Assembly (NCBI GenBank): GCA_026195905.1 | Contig: JAPHRE010000040.1 | Coordinates: 65,363 to 110,813 of the forward strand | DNA length: 45,451 nt | Reading direction: 5' to 3' | Source of the DNA: Pseudopelagicola sp. | Lineage (GTDB): Bacteria > Pseudomonadota > Alphaproteobacteria > Rhodobacterales > Rhodobacteraceae | Part shown: positions 15,437 to 24,064 of the stretch, piece after piece | How the letters are laid out: the number at the start of each line of letters is the position of its first letter | Position numbering within the stretch: the first letter of the stretch is position 1 | Translations under genes and position numbers: made by a program | The notes under the pieces: generated by a model | What the model was told of the DNA's origin: nothing | What the model saw: the letters and a program-made list of their open reading frames with translations, nothing else | The model's database searches: none

Positions 15437-16924
15437 TTACCACCATTTTCCCGGTTTGGCTACAAACCCGGCCGCCGCCTCAAGCGCATAGGCGGTATTG
15501 AGCAGATCGCCCTCTTCCCACGGACGCCCGATAAGCTGCAACCCAAGCGGAAGCCCCTGATGATCGACCCCCGTCGGCACCGAAATCCCCGGCAACCCGG
15601 CAAGGTTAACCGTCACGGTAAAGACGTCGTTGAGATACATCTTGACCGGATCTTCGTCGTTCATCTCGCCAAGACCAAAAGCCGCAGAGGGCGTCGCAGG
15701 CGTCAGGATCGCGTCGATCCCGGCGGTAAAGGCATCATCAAAGTCTTTCTTGATCAACGCGCGCACCTTGCGGGCACGGTTGTAATAGGCGTCATAGAAC
15801 CCGGCCGACAGCACATAGGTGCCAACCATCACCCGGCGTTTGACCTCGTCGCCAAAGCCTTCGGCGCGGGTTTTTTCATACATCTCGGTGATGCCATCCC
15901 CTGCCGCGAGCGTGGCGCGATGTCCGAACCGCACCCCGTCATAGCGCGCAAGGTTCGACGACGCCTCGGCCGGCGCAATCACATAATAGGTCGGCAGGGC
16001 GTATTTCGTATGCGGCAACGAGATATCGACGATCTCGGCCCCCGCAGCCTTGAGCATCGCACGCCCCTCGGCCCAAAGCGCCTCGATCTCATCAGGCATC
16101 CCGTCCATGTGATATTCGCGCGGAATACCGATCTTCTTGCCCTTGATATCGCCGGTCAGCATGGCCTCGAAATTCGGCACGGCGAGATCGGCGCTGGTGC
16201 TGTCTTTGGGATCATGACCACACATCGCCTCAAGCATGATCGCCGCATCGCGCACCGATTTGGTCATCGGCCCCGCCTGATCGAGCGACGAGGCAAAAGC
16301 GACAATGCCCCAACGCGAACACCGCCCATAGGTCGGCTTGATGCCGACAATGCCGGTAAACGCGGCGGGCTGACGGATCGAGCCGCCGGTATCCGTCCCG
16401 GTCGCCGCAAGGCAAAGATCAGCCGCCACAGCAGAGGCCGACCCCCCCGAAGAGCCGCCCGGCGTCAGCGCAGTCTCCTCATCGCCACGACGCCACGGGC
16501 TGACCGCGTTGCCATAAACCGAGGTCTCGTTTGACGAGCCCATCGCAAACTCGTCCATGTTGAGCTTGCCGAGCATAACCGCGCCCGCATCGAACAGGTT
16601 CTGGGTCACGGTCGATTCGTATTGCGGCTTGAACCCCTCAAGGATGCCCGAGGCGGCCTGCGACGGCACGTCCTTGGTGCAAAACAAATCCTTGATGCCA
16701 AGCGGCAAACCGCACATCGCCGGCGCGTCGCCTTTTGCGATCCGCGCATCGGCGGCCTTGGCCTGCGCAAGGGCGATATCCGGGGTATGATGCACAAACG
16801 CATTCAGCGCCCCTGCGCCTTCGGCCGCCTTGAGGCAAGCCTCGGTCAACTCAACCGAGGTCACGTCCTTGCGACGCAGCTTGTCGCGTGCATCCGAAAG
16901 GGTCAGCGTATTCAGATCAGTCAT
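15437..16924 (-). CDS. gatA: Asp-tRNA(Asn)/Glu-tRNA(Gln) amidotransferase subunit A
   Basis: A 495-residue amidase-signature protein that releases ammonia from glutamine for GatB to amidate misacylated Glu-tRNA(Gln) or Asp-tRNA(Asn). The Ser-cisSer-Lys triad is visible: K78 in LGIKDLF, S158 in [12 protein letters not shown] and nucleophile S182 in [13 protein letters not shown]. Length and C-terminus ([19 protein letters not shown]) are standard. The ATG at 16924 overlaps the gatC stop by one base (TAATG). gatB is not in the window and must lie elsewhere. Confidence 0.97.
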   Translation of the reverse strand: MTDLNTLTLSDARDKLRRKDVTSVELTEACLKAAEGAGALNAFVHHTPDIALAQAKAADARIAKGDAPAMCGLPLGIKDLFCTKDVPSQAASGILEGFKPQYESTVTQNLFDAGAVMLGKLNMDEFAMGSSNETSVYGNAVSPWRRGDEETALTPGGSSGGSASAVAADLCLAATGTDTGGSIRQPAAFTGIVGIKPTYGRCSRWGIVAFASSLDQAGPMTKSVRDAAIMLEAMCGHDPKDSTSADLAVPNFEAMLTGDIKGKKIGIPREYHMDGMPDEIEALWAEGRAMLKAAGAEIVDISLPHTKYALPTYYVIAPAEASSNLARYDGVRFGHRATLAAGDGITEMYEKTRAEGFGDEVKRRVMVGTYVLSAGFYDAYYNRARKVRALIKKDFDDAFTAGIDAILTPATPSAAFGLGEMNDEDPVKMYLNDVFTVTVNLAGLPGISVPTGVDHQGLPLGLQLIGRPWEEGDLLNTAYALEAAAGFVAKPGKWW

Positions 16925-17211
16925 TATTCCACCACCTTCGGCACAGCAAAGAACCCCTCGCGCGCATCCGGCGCATTGGCAAGAATAGCTTCCTGCTGAT
17001 CGCCATCCGTCACCACGTCCTCGCGGCGTTTCAGGCGCATCGGCGTCACCGAGGTCATCGGCTCGACGCCTTCAACATCGACCTCGTTGAGCTGTTCGAT
17101 AAAGCCGAGAATGGTATTAAATTCCTGCGCCAGCGCGGGCAGCGCGTCTTCTTCGACCTTGATCCGCGCGAGCTTTGCCACGCGCGCGGCGGTATCCTTG
17201 TCAATCGACAT
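16924..17211 (-). CDS. gatC: Asp-tRNA(Asn)/Glu-tRNA(Gln) amidotransferase subunit C
   Basis: A 95-residue subunit that wraps around GatA and GatB to stabilise the complex. The sequence [19 protein letters not shown], the [19 protein letters not shown] segment and the C-terminal [20 protein letters not shown] are family hallmarks. It is the promoter-proximal gene of a gatCA operon, and its stop codon overlaps the gatA start. Confidence 0.96.
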   Translation of the reverse strand: MSIDKDTAARVAKLARIKVEEDALPALAQEFNTILGFIEQLNEVDVEGVEPMTSVTPMRLKRREDVVTDGDQQEAILANAPDAREGFFAVPKVVE

Positions 17212-17300
17212 GGGGCTTCTCCGGTTGCAACTTGGCTCCAGCGTTTAGCGCCCTCGCCAGAGCGGTGCAAGCACTGACCCGGATCACGCCCCGCAACGGG

Positions 17301-17392
17301 GCTGCTCCCGCCCCTTTCTTGAGGCAGCAAAGCTGCCCCCGAAAGCGTTGGGCGTAGCTGGGGGCGCGGCATCCAGCCCCCGGAGGCCTGAA
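17301..17392 (+). repeat. Long interspersed intergenic repeat, copy A
   Basis: This shares GCTCCCGCCCCTTT, AAAGCGTTGGGCGT and GCTGGGGGCGC in the same order with 25861-25960. It lies in the 270-base gap between the divergent gatC and metallo-hydrolase genes. It looks like a mobile or REP-like non-coding element of this genome. Confidence 0.6.
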
Positions 17393-17482
17393 ATTTCCGG
17401 CGCGACGGTCAGCCCTTGGCAACGCCCTCTTTTCTTGCGCGGACTTCGTGTTAAGCTGAGGCCAGACCAAAGGGAGGCACTC

Positions 17483-18178
17483 ATGAATATCATCTGGCTC
17501 GGACATGGCTCATTTCGCATCGAAACCTCTGATCTCGTGCTGCTGATCGACCCTTGGCTCACAGGCAATCCTGCCCTGCCCGAGGATCAGCACGATGACG
17601 CCATTGCCGGCGCAACGCATCTTGTCCTGACCCATGCCCATTTCGACCATGTGGCCGATATCCTGCCGCTGGCACGCAAGCTCGGGGTTCCGATTGTCGG
17701 CCAATATGATGTCATGTCCTATTGGGCCGAACATGAGCATCTCGAAACGGTCGGGTTCAACAAGGGCGGCACCATCTCGCTTGGCGAGGGGGTCTCTCTG
17801 GCAATGGTGCCCGCGTCGCATAGTTCGTCCTTCGCCACCCCTGATGGCCCCAAGGCCGCCGGTTCCGAGGTCGGCTATATGCTCATGGCCGAAGGTCATA
17901 CCCTCTATATTTCAGGCGACACCGCAATCATGGCCGATATGGACTGGATGGGCGATCTCTACAAACCCGACATCGGCATCCTCTCGGCAGGCGGGCATTT
18001 CACGATGGACATGAAAGGCGCGGCCTATGCGGCCCGGCGCTACTTTGATTTCAAAACGGTGATTCCCTGCCATTATCGCACCTTCCCGATCCTCGAACAG
18101 GACGCAACCGCCCTTGAAGAAGGATTGCCCGGCGTCAAAGTCATCGAGCCACAGGTGATGCAGGCGATCGAGATTTAG
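17483..18178 (+). CDS. Metallo-beta-lactamase fold hydrolase (UPF0173-like)
   Basis: A 231-residue cytosolic hydrolase with the metal-binding motif THAHFDH at residues 50-56, a later VPASHSSS histidine, SGDTAIM aspartate and a final PCHYRTFP histidine. Together these make a complete two-metal site. The short MNIIWLGHGSFRIE start and overall length fit UPF0173-type metal-dependent hydrolases, whose natural substrate is not known. The ATG at 17483 follows GGGAGG, favouring it over the longer open frame. Its stop overlaps that of the convergent tadA. Confidence 0.88.
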   Translation: MNIIWLGHGSFRIETSDLVLLIDPWLTGNPALPEDQHDDAIAGATHLVLTHAHFDHVADILPLARKLGVPIVGQYDVMSYWAEHEHLETVGFNKGGTISLGEGVSLAMVPASHSSSFATPDGPKAAGSEVGYMLMAEGHTLYISGDTAIMADMDWMGDLYKPDIGILSAGGHFTMDMKGAAYAARRYFDFKTVIPCHYRTFPILEQDATALEEGLPGVKVIEPQVMQAIEI

Positions 18179-18624
18179 CGCTTTGCGGCAAAGAACGCCT
18201 TCAATAGCGCCTCGGCCTCCGGGGCGCTGATCCCGTCATAGACCTCGGGGACATGGTGGCTCTGAGGGTGGGCGAAAATCCGTGGCCCCTGCGCCACGCC
18301 GCCCGACTTGGGATCGGCAGCACCATAATAAAGGCGCGCAATCCGCGCCTGTGAAATCAGGCTCGCGCACATCGGGCAGGGTTCAAGCGTCACATAAAGA
18401 TCATGCCCCGGCAGCCGCTCGCTCCCCGCCGCCGCACAGGCCGCCCGGATTGCCAGAACCTCGGCATGGCCCGAAGGATCACATAGCTCCCGCGTGCGAT
18501 TTCCCGCGTGCGCCACGACCGCGCCGTCAGGCGAGACAATGACCGCGCCCACAGGCACCTCGCCGCGTTCCCCCGCCGCGCGCGCCTCGTCCAATGCAAT
18601 ACCCATGTAACTGCGAAACACCAT
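18175..18624 (-). CDS. tadA: tRNA-specific adenosine deaminase
   Basis: A 149-residue zinc deaminase that converts A34 to inosine in the anticodon of tRNA-Arg(ACG). Motifs are GHAEVLAIR (H53 ligand and E55 proton shuttle) and EPCPMCASLI (C83 and C86). ATG at 18624 is preceded by AGGAAGGGG; an upstream in-frame start at 18666 is less well placed. It is divergent from the pseudouridine synthase gene (62 bases), so two RNA modification enzymes share a promoter region. Confidence 0.94.
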   Translation of the reverse strand: MVFRSYMGIALDEARAAGERGEVPVGAVIVSPDGAVVAHAGNRTRELCDPSGHAEVLAIRAACAAAGSERLPGHDLYVTLEPCPMCASLISQARIARLYYGAADPKSGGVAQGPRIFAHPQSHHVPEVYDGISAPEAEALLKAFFAAKR

Positions 18625-18686
18625 ACCCCTTCCTGCCCGCGCCAATGCCCTTTCGCAATCCCCCAATCCGCGCTATGGCCTCTTGC

Positions 18687-19544
18687 ATGAGCACAGACCC
18701 CCCCAAAGGCGACCGGATCGCCAAGGTCCTCGCCCGCGCCGGTCTCGCAAGCCGCCGCGAGGCCGAACGCATGATCGAAGCTGGCCGCGTGACGGTCAAT
18801 GGCGCAAAAATCACCAGCCCGGCGCTGAATGTGACCGACACCGACCGGATCACGGTTGATGGCAAACCGCTGGCCGAGCCGGAACCTGAACGCCTCTGGC
18901 TCTACCACAAGCCCACCGGCCTCGTGACCACGCATAAGGACGAACAGGGGCGCGAGACGATCTTTGACGCGCTGCCCGAAGACATGCCGCGGGTGATGAG
19001 CGTCGGGCGGCTCGACCTTAATTCCGAGGGGCTTTTGCTGCTGACCAATGATGGCGGCATCAAACGCCAACTTGAACTGCCCTCAACCGGATGGCTGCGC
19101 AAATACCGTGTGCGCGTCAATGGACGGCCAAACGACGATACCATTGCCCCGCTGCGCCGGGGAATCACCATCGAAGGCGAACGGTTTCAGCCGATGGATG
19201 TCTCCCTCGACCGCCAACAAGGCGCGAATGCCTGGCTGACCGTTGGCATCCGCGAGGGGCGCAACCGCGAAGTGCGCCGCGCTATGGAGGCCGTGGGTCT
19301 CTCGGTGAACCGCCTGATCCGGGTATCCTATGGTCCCTTTCAACTTGGCAATCTCAAATCCGGCGAGGTCGAGGAAGTGCGCCGCCGTGTCATGCGCGAC
19401 CAGCTTGGCCTTGACGGCGCCAAACCCGCCGAGGCCCGCCCCAAGCCCCAGCGCAGCCGCAAGCCCGGTCCCTCCAAGGGCAAACCGGCGGCCCCCTCCC
19501 GCAACCCCAAGCCAACCGGCAAACCCGGCCCGCGCCGCCGCTAA
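18687..19544 (+). CDS. RsuA/RluB-family pseudouridine synthase
   Basis: A 285-residue enzyme converting uridine to pseudouridine in rRNA. An S4 RNA-binding domain fills residues 8-65 (RIAKVLARAGLASRREAERMI) and the catalytic domain carries GRLDLNSEGLLLLTNDG with catalytic D110. After residue 235 there is a basic tail rich in Lys, Pro and Arg, common in proteobacterial RluB homologues and likely to contact RNA. RluB (23S U2605) is the most probable identity; RluE or RsuA cannot be excluded. The ATG at 18687 fits the family start, though an ATG at 18675 is also in frame and neither has a strong ribosome binding site. Confidence 0.88.
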   Translation: MSTDPPKGDRIAKVLARAGLASRREAERMIEAGRVTVNGAKITSPALNVTDTDRITVDGKPLAEPEPERLWLYHKPTGLVTTHKDEQGRETIFDALPEDMPRVMSVGRLDLNSEGLLLLTNDGGIKRQLELPSTGWLRKYRVRVNGRPNDDTIAPLRRGITIEGERFQPMDVSLDRQQGANAWLTVGIREGRNREVRRAMEAVGLSVNRLIRVSYGPFQLGNLKSGEVEEVRRRVMRDQLGLDGAKPAEARPKPQRSRKPGPSKGKPAAPSRNPKPTGKPGPRRR

Positions 19545-19702
19545 CACGCGACCCAGCGCCCGAAACCGCCGCATCTGCGCGCGCCGACCCGGCAAAACCG
19601 GCGATTTGACGCGCGCGTGCGCTTCTTCCCCCTAGCGCCCCGTCAATAAAATCCTTAGGTTTTTGGCAGGTTTCGCAGGAAGTTCGCGGGGAAAAACGCC
19701 AT

Positions 19703-19786
19703 ATGTCCGGCACCGGATTGCAAAAACTGGCCTTTGGGCTGCTTGTCATATTGATCACCTACGTCTCGATCGCAGGGGGCGTGTGA
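19703..19786 (+). CDS. 27-residue membrane microprotein, first gene of the XpaC-TelA operon
   Basis: A short open frame from ATG 19703 to TGA 19784-19786. It starts MSGTGLQKLAFGLLVILI and ends TYVSIAGGV, which is a short polar head and one hydrophobic segment long enough to cross the membrane. A GGGG-rich site lies about 9 bases upstream, and the stop is one base before the start of the XpaC-like gene, so translation is likely coupled. No family is recognised. The frame could be a coupling leader rather than a functional peptide. Confidence 0.5.
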   Translation: MSGTGLQKLAFGLLVILITYVSIAGGV

Positions 19787-19787
19787 C

Positions 19788-20675
19788 ATGGCGCAACGAT
19801 ATGGCGGAAAACATAGCCCCAATACGACCCCCAACACAGCCGCCCCGGCACCGAGCTTTCAGGGCGCACGCCGCACCCGTGCGGGCGGGCGCGTCAATCT
19901 CCTCTTCATCGCCCCCCTGCCCCTGATCTGGCAGGCCTTCGGCAACGGCCCGGTCGCGATGGCGCTCAACCTTACCGCACTTGGCCTCTTGCTGCTTGCC
20001 GCATGGCTGACCCGCGAAGGGCTTCTGGCCGAAGAGGCCTATGAGGCGCGCAAGGTTGCCCGCCGCCCCGCCGTGCCGCGCAAAATGCTCGGCTCGGTGC
20101 TGACCGGCGCGGGGCTTGCCCTCGCGGGATGGGCGGCCACTGGCGGTGCCCTCGCCCCGCTGATCTATGCCCTTGCCGGCACCGCCCTGCACGGGTTCGC
20201 CTTTGGCCTCGACCCGCTCAAGGACAAAGGGCTCGAAGGCGTCGACCTGTTTCAGACCGACCGCGTCGCCCGCGCCGTGGATGAGGCCGAGAAACACCTC
20301 TCCGCCATGCAGGAGTCGATCCTGCGTTGTGGCGACCGTGGCCTTGAGGCCCGCGTGGGCCGCTTTCAACAAGCCGCGCGCGCCCTTTTTCGCACCGTTG
20401 AAAACGATCCCCGCGACCTCACCGCCGCGCGCAAATACCTCAGCGTCTACCTCCTTGGGGCGCGCGACGCGACGGCCAAATTCGCCGATATCTATGCCCG
20501 CAATCGCAGCGCCGAAGCCCGCGCCGACTACGAAGCTCTGCTCGATGACCTCGAACAGAATTTTGCCGCCCGAACCGAAAAACTCCTGCTCGACGATCAT
20601 AGCGACCTGACGGTTGAAATCGACGTATTGCGCGATCGTCTGGCGCGCGAAGGCGTTGCCCGCCAATCCGTTTAA
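19788..20675 (+). CDS. XpaC-like (5-bromo-4-chloroindolyl phosphate hydrolysis) membrane protein
   Basis: A 295-residue protein. Residues 1-35 are polar, followed by hydrophobic segments at about 37-75 and 100-145 and then a long soluble helical part (LEGVDLFQTDRVARAVDEAE, FADIYARNR, LEQNFAARTEKLLL). This matches the XpaC family, named from a B. subtilis gene adjoining the TelA homologue yaaN. The name refers to a phenotype and not to a proven phosphatase, and I see no phosphatase motif. It is followed after 17 bases by TelA, the same pairing as in Bacillus, which supports a joint membrane-linked role. Confidence 0.8.
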   Translation: MAQRYGGKHSPNTTPNTAAPAPSFQGARRTRAGGRVNLLFIAPLPLIWQAFGNGPVAMALNLTALGLLLLAAWLTREGLLAEEAYEARKVARRPAVPRKMLGSVLTGAGLALAGWAATGGALAPLIYALAGTALHGFAFGLDPLKDKGLEGVDLFQTDRVARAVDEAEKHLSAMQESILRCGDRGLEARVGRFQQAARALFRTVENDPRDLTAARKYLSVYLLGARDATAKFADIYARNRSAEARADYEALLDDLEQNFAARTEKLLLDDHSDLTVEIDVLRDRLAREGVARQSV

Positions 20676-20692
20676 CCCAAGAGGTATTCCCC

Positions 20693-21892
20693 ATGTCCGA
20701 CACCATCCGCCAAAAGGCCGAAGCCGCCCTCGCCGAAGTTGACAAAGTCACCGCCGTGATCCTGCCGGAACCGACCGAGGCAACCGCCGTCGTGCCGCTT
20801 GCCAAGGCCGACAAACCGCTCTCGGCCGAGATCACCAAACGCATGGCCGAACTCGACATGTCCGACACCGGCTCCATCGTGCATTTCGGCTCTGCCGCTC
20901 AGGCCGAACTGCAAGAAATAAGCCAAGCCATGCTTCAGGACGTGCGCAACAAGGATGTCGGCCCCGCCGGGGATTCCCTGCGCAATATCGTGACCACGAT
21001 CCGCGGCTTTTCCGTCTCCGAACTCGACGTGCGCCGCAAACGCTCGTTCTGGGAACGCATTCTGGGCCGCGCCGCGCCCTTCGCCAAATTCACCGCACGT
21101 TTCGAAGAGGTCCAGAGTCAGATCGACCGCATCACCGACAATTTGCTGTCGCATGAACACACGCTCCTCAAGGACATCAAATCGCTCGACCTGCTCTATG
21201 AAAAAACCCTGTCCTTCTATGATGAACTGGCCCTCTACATCGCGGCGGGCGAGGCCAAGATCGCCGATCTCGACGCCAAGGACATTCCCGCCAAAGAGGC
21301 CGAAGTCGCGGCGGCCGCCGAAGACGATCAAGTCATGAAGGCTCAGGAATTGCGCGACTTGCGCGCCGCCCGTGACGATCTCGAACGCCGCGTCCACGAC
21401 CTCAAGCTGACCCGGCAAGTGACCATGCAATCCCTGCCCTCGATCCGCCTTGTGCAGGAAAACGACAAATCGCTGGTGACCAAGATCAACTCGACGCTGG
21501 TCAACACCGTGCCGCTCTGGGAAACTCAACTGGCCCAGGCCGTGACCATCCAGCGCTCCGCCGAGGCCGCCGCCGCCGTGCGCGACGCCAATGACCTCAC
21601 CAACGAGTTGCTGACCTCCAACGCCGCCAACCTGCGCCAGTCCAACAAGATGATCCGCGAGGAAATGGAGCGCGGCGTCTTTGACATCGAAGCGGTCAAA
21701 AAGGCCAATGCCGACCTCATCGGCACGATCCAGGAAAGCCTTCAGATCGCCGACGAAGGCAAGGCCAAACGCGCCGCCGCCGAGGAAGACCTCAAGAAAA
21801 TGGAAGCCGACCTGCGCGATACACTCGCCGCAGCCAAAGCCAAACAGACGGGCCTCGGCGACACCGCTGGCACCTCTGTGCCCAAAGGCTGA
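20693..21892 (+). CDS. Toxic anion resistance protein, TelA family
   Basis: A 399-residue, highly charged, mostly helical cytosolic protein. Typical TelA stretches are LRNIVTTIRG, SFWERILGRAAPFAKFTARF, IDRITDNLLSHEHTLLKDI and LVTKINSTLVNTVPLWETQL. Family members are linked to resistance to tellurite and to lantibiotics or other envelope-active agents; the mechanism is unknown. It sits between the XpaC-like gene and the DUF2927 lipoprotein in a tight plus-strand operon. An AGAGG site precedes the ATG. Confidence 0.88.
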   Translation: MSDTIRQKAEAALAEVDKVTAVILPEPTEATAVVPLAKADKPLSAEITKRMAELDMSDTGSIVHFGSAAQAELQEISQAMLQDVRNKDVGPAGDSLRNIVTTIRGFSVSELDVRRKRSFWERILGRAAPFAKFTARFEEVQSQIDRITDNLLSHEHTLLKDIKSLDLLYEKTLSFYDELALYIAAGEAKIADLDAKDIPAKEAEVAAAAEDDQVMKAQELRDLRAARDDLERRVHDLKLTRQVTMQSLPSIRLVQENDKSLVTKINSTLVNTVPLWETQLAQAVTIQRSAEAAAAVRDANDLTNELLTSNAANLRQSNKMIREEMERGVFDIEAVKKANADLIGTIQESLQIADEGKAKRAAAEEDLKKMEADLRDTLAAAKAKQTGLGDTAGTSVPKG

Positions 21893-21898
21893 TCCGGT

Positions 21899-22822
21899 AT
21901 GGTGCGCTTGCGGGGTCTGATTGTGGGTCTGGCCGTGACGCTTGTCGCGGCCTGTGAAAGCTATGCGCCAAGCCCCCGCGAGACCGCGCCCGATCCTGCG
22001 CCCGGCCCATCGCCCCGCTCCGAGGCACTGCATAGCTACTATGTGGGTGTGCAGTCTGATCTGCTTGCCCGTGGCCTCTTGCGAACCGATGGCGGCGGGC
22101 CGGATACCCCGGTCACGCCTGCCATGCTGGCGGCGAATTTTGAACGCATCGCCTTTTATGACGAATATGCGCGCGGCGGCGGGCTACGCCGCTCTACGGG
22201 CGTTGCCGGAGGGCTGCGCCGTTGGGACGGTCCGGTGCGCATCGCGGTCGAATTTGGGGCCTCCGTGCCGCAAGACACCCGCCAAAAAGATACCGAAACC
22301 GTCCAAAGCTACGTCACCCGCCTCGCCCGCATTTCCGGCCATCCGATCACAAACACAAGCCCGCGCCGCGCCAATTTTCATGTGTTGGTGATGGGGGCCG
22401 ACGACCGCGCCGAGATGATCGCCCGCGTGCGCGACATCATCCCCGGCGCGAGCCGCTCAACCCTGAACCTGTTTCGCAACACACCGCGCGAAATCCATTG
22501 CCTCGTTGTGGCCTTTTCCGACGAACAAAAGACCAACGCCTATCGCACCGCCGTCGCTATGGTGCGCGCCGAGCATCCCGACCTGATGCGCAAATCCTGT
22601 TATCACGAGGAAATCGCCCAAGGCCTCGGCCTCGCCAACGACAGCCCCGATGCCCGTCCCTCGATCTTCAACGACGATGACGAATTCGCACTGCTGACGT
22701 CCCACGACGAGGCGCTGCTGAAAATCCTCTACAACCCGCGCCTCTCCATCGGCATGTCCCTCGAGGCCGCCCGTCCCACCATCAAATCCCTCGCCCGCGA
22801 ACTCGCTGGCCGCTATTACTGA
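21899..22822 (+). CDS. DUF2927 lipoprotein
   Basis: A 307-residue probable lipoprotein with the lipobox LVAAC (C19) followed by a Pro-rich linker. The conserved part starts at about residue 45 and includes the block CYHEEIAQGLGLANDSPD (235-251) and NDDDEFALLTSHDEALL, which characterise DUF2927. The HEExxQ at 236-241 resembles a metalloprotease helix with Gln replacing the second His. It starts 6 bases after telA and probably faces the periplasm, where it may be the envelope-side partner of the operon. No activity is established. Confidence 0.8.
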   Translation: MVRLRGLIVGLAVTLVAACESYAPSPRETAPDPAPGPSPRSEALHSYYVGVQSDLLARGLLRTDGGGPDTPVTPAMLAANFERIAFYDEYARGGGLRRSTGVAGGLRRWDGPVRIAVEFGASVPQDTRQKDTETVQSYVTRLARISGHPITNTSPRRANFHVLVMGADDRAEMIARVRDIIPGASRSTLNLFRNTPREIHCLVVAFSDEQKTNAYRTAVAMVRAEHPDLMRKSCYHEEIAQGLGLANDSPDARPSIFNDDDEFALLTSHDEALLKILYNPRLSIGMSLEAARPTIKSLARELAGRYY

Positions 22823-22843
22823 CCCCGAAAGGAGCACTTTCTC

Positions 22844-23968
22844 ATGGGTATCTTCGACTTCCTCACCGGCGAATTCATCGACGTCATCCATTGGGTCGAC
22901 GACACGCGCGACACAATGGTCTGGCGCTTTGAACGCGAAGGCCATGAAATCAAATACGGTGCCAAGCTGACGGTCCGCGAGGGTCAGGCCGCCGTGTTTG
23001 TCCACGAAGGCCAATTGGCCGATGTCTTTACCCCCGGTCTCTATATGCTCGAGACCAACAACATGCCGATCCTGACGACGCTGAATCATTGGGATCACGG
23101 CTTCAAATCGCCGTTCAAATCGGAAATCTACTACGTCAACACGACCCGCTTTGCCGATCTCAAATGGGGCACCAAGAACCCGATCATCTGTCGCGATCCC
23201 GAGTTCGGCCCCGTGCGCCTGCGCGCCTTTGGCACCTACACCATCCGCGTCACCGATCCGGCCCGCTTCCTGACCGAGATCGTCGGCACCGATGGCGAAT
23301 TCACGATGGACGAGATCTCCTACCAGATCCGAAATATCATCGTGCAGGAATTCTCCCGCGTCATCGCTTCGTCTGGTATCCCCGTGCTCGACATGGCCGC
23401 CAATACCGCCGATCTCGGCAAGCTCGTGGCGGCTGAAATCTCCGGCACGCTGGCCGAGTATGGCCTGTCGATGCCCGAACTCTATATCGAAAACATCTCC
23501 CTGCCCCCCGCCGTCGAAGAGGCGATGGACAAACGCACCTCAATGGGCATCGTTGGCGACCTTGGCAAATATACCCAATTCTCCGCCGCCGAAGCCATGA
23601 CAGCCGCCGCCCAGACGCCAAACTCCGGCATGGGCGCAGGTATGGGCATGGGCGTCGGAATGGCTATGGCCCAGCAGATGGCCAACCAAGGCCCGTGGGG
23701 CGCAACGGGTAGCGCCCGCCCCGCCGCACCTCAAGCCGCCGCCGTGCCACCGCCGCCACCGGTTGAACATGTCTGGCACATCGCCGAGAACGGCGCGACC
23801 AAGGGGCCGTTCTCTAAAGCCACCCTCGGACGCATGGCAACCGCTGGCGACGTCAGCCGCGAAACCTATGTCTGGACCCCCGGTCAGGACGGCTGGATGC
23901 GCGCCGAGGACGTCACCGAACTGGCGCAGCTGTTCACCATCCTGCCCCCCCCGCCCCCCGGCGCATGA
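22844..23968 (+). CDS. SPFH-domain protein with C-terminal GYF-like domain (YdjI-type)
   Basis: A 374-residue protein. Residues 1-250 form an SPFH (virion core/YdjI-like) domain with FFxxxDVIHW-like opening, VREGQAAVFVHEG, FGTYTIRVTDPARF and LAEYGLSMPELYIENISLPP. A Gly/Met/Ala/Pro-rich linker (260-305) leads to a GYF_2-like domain at 309-365 (VWHIAENGATKGPFSKATL, TYVWTPGQDGWMRAEDV). SPFH proteins assemble on membranes into scaffold-like oligomers; in B. subtilis YdjI recruits PspA. The GYF-like end probably binds a proline-rich partner, and the next gene has a PPPPPTP segment at its N-terminus. A GGAG site precedes the ATG. Confidence 0.85.
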   Translation: MGIFDFLTGEFIDVIHWVDDTRDTMVWRFEREGHEIKYGAKLTVREGQAAVFVHEGQLADVFTPGLYMLETNNMPILTTLNHWDHGFKSPFKSEIYYVNTTRFADLKWGTKNPIICRDPEFGPVRLRAFGTYTIRVTDPARFLTEIVGTDGEFTMDEISYQIRNIIVQEFSRVIASSGIPVLDMAANTADLGKLVAAEISGTLAEYGLSMPELYIENISLPPAVEEAMDKRTSMGIVGDLGKYTQFSAAEAMTAAAQTPNSGMGAGMGMGVGMAMAQQMANQGPWGATGSARPAAPQAAAVPPPPPVEHVWHIAENGATKGPFSKATLGRMATAGDVSRETYVWTPGQDGWMRAEDVTELAQLFTILPPPPPGA

Positions 23969-23980
23969 CCTAAACCTCCC

Positions 23981-24002
23981 GCAAGGGGCACCCGCCCCTT
24001 GC
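23981..24002. promoter_or_regulatory. Perfect 9-bp hairpin within the operon
   Basis: GCAAGGGGC and GCCCCTTGC pair perfectly around ACCC, 12 bases after the SPFH stop. There is no following T run, so it is more likely an mRNA stability or processing hairpin than a terminator. Confidence 0.5.
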
Positions 24003-24020
24003 AGTCCTGCCCCGACTGGC

Positions 24021-24060
24021 TTCATCTTGGCAAAAATACTCCCGCCGGAGGCATGAAATC
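24021..24060 (+). repeat. Interspersed motif, copy upstream of the zinc-ribbon gene
   Basis: TTCATCTTGGCAAAAATACT continues into CCCGCCGGAGGCATGAAATC. Nearly the same 41 bases recur at 25981-26021, and the first half recurs inverted at 13863-13883. The repeat brings the GGAGG used here as ribosome binding site. Confidence 0.7.
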
Positions 24061-24064
24061 CAAA

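Noticed and set aside
20672-22033. A 453-codon minus-strand frame opposite telA
   Set aside because: It runs antisense to a clear TelA gene and has no start context or motif.
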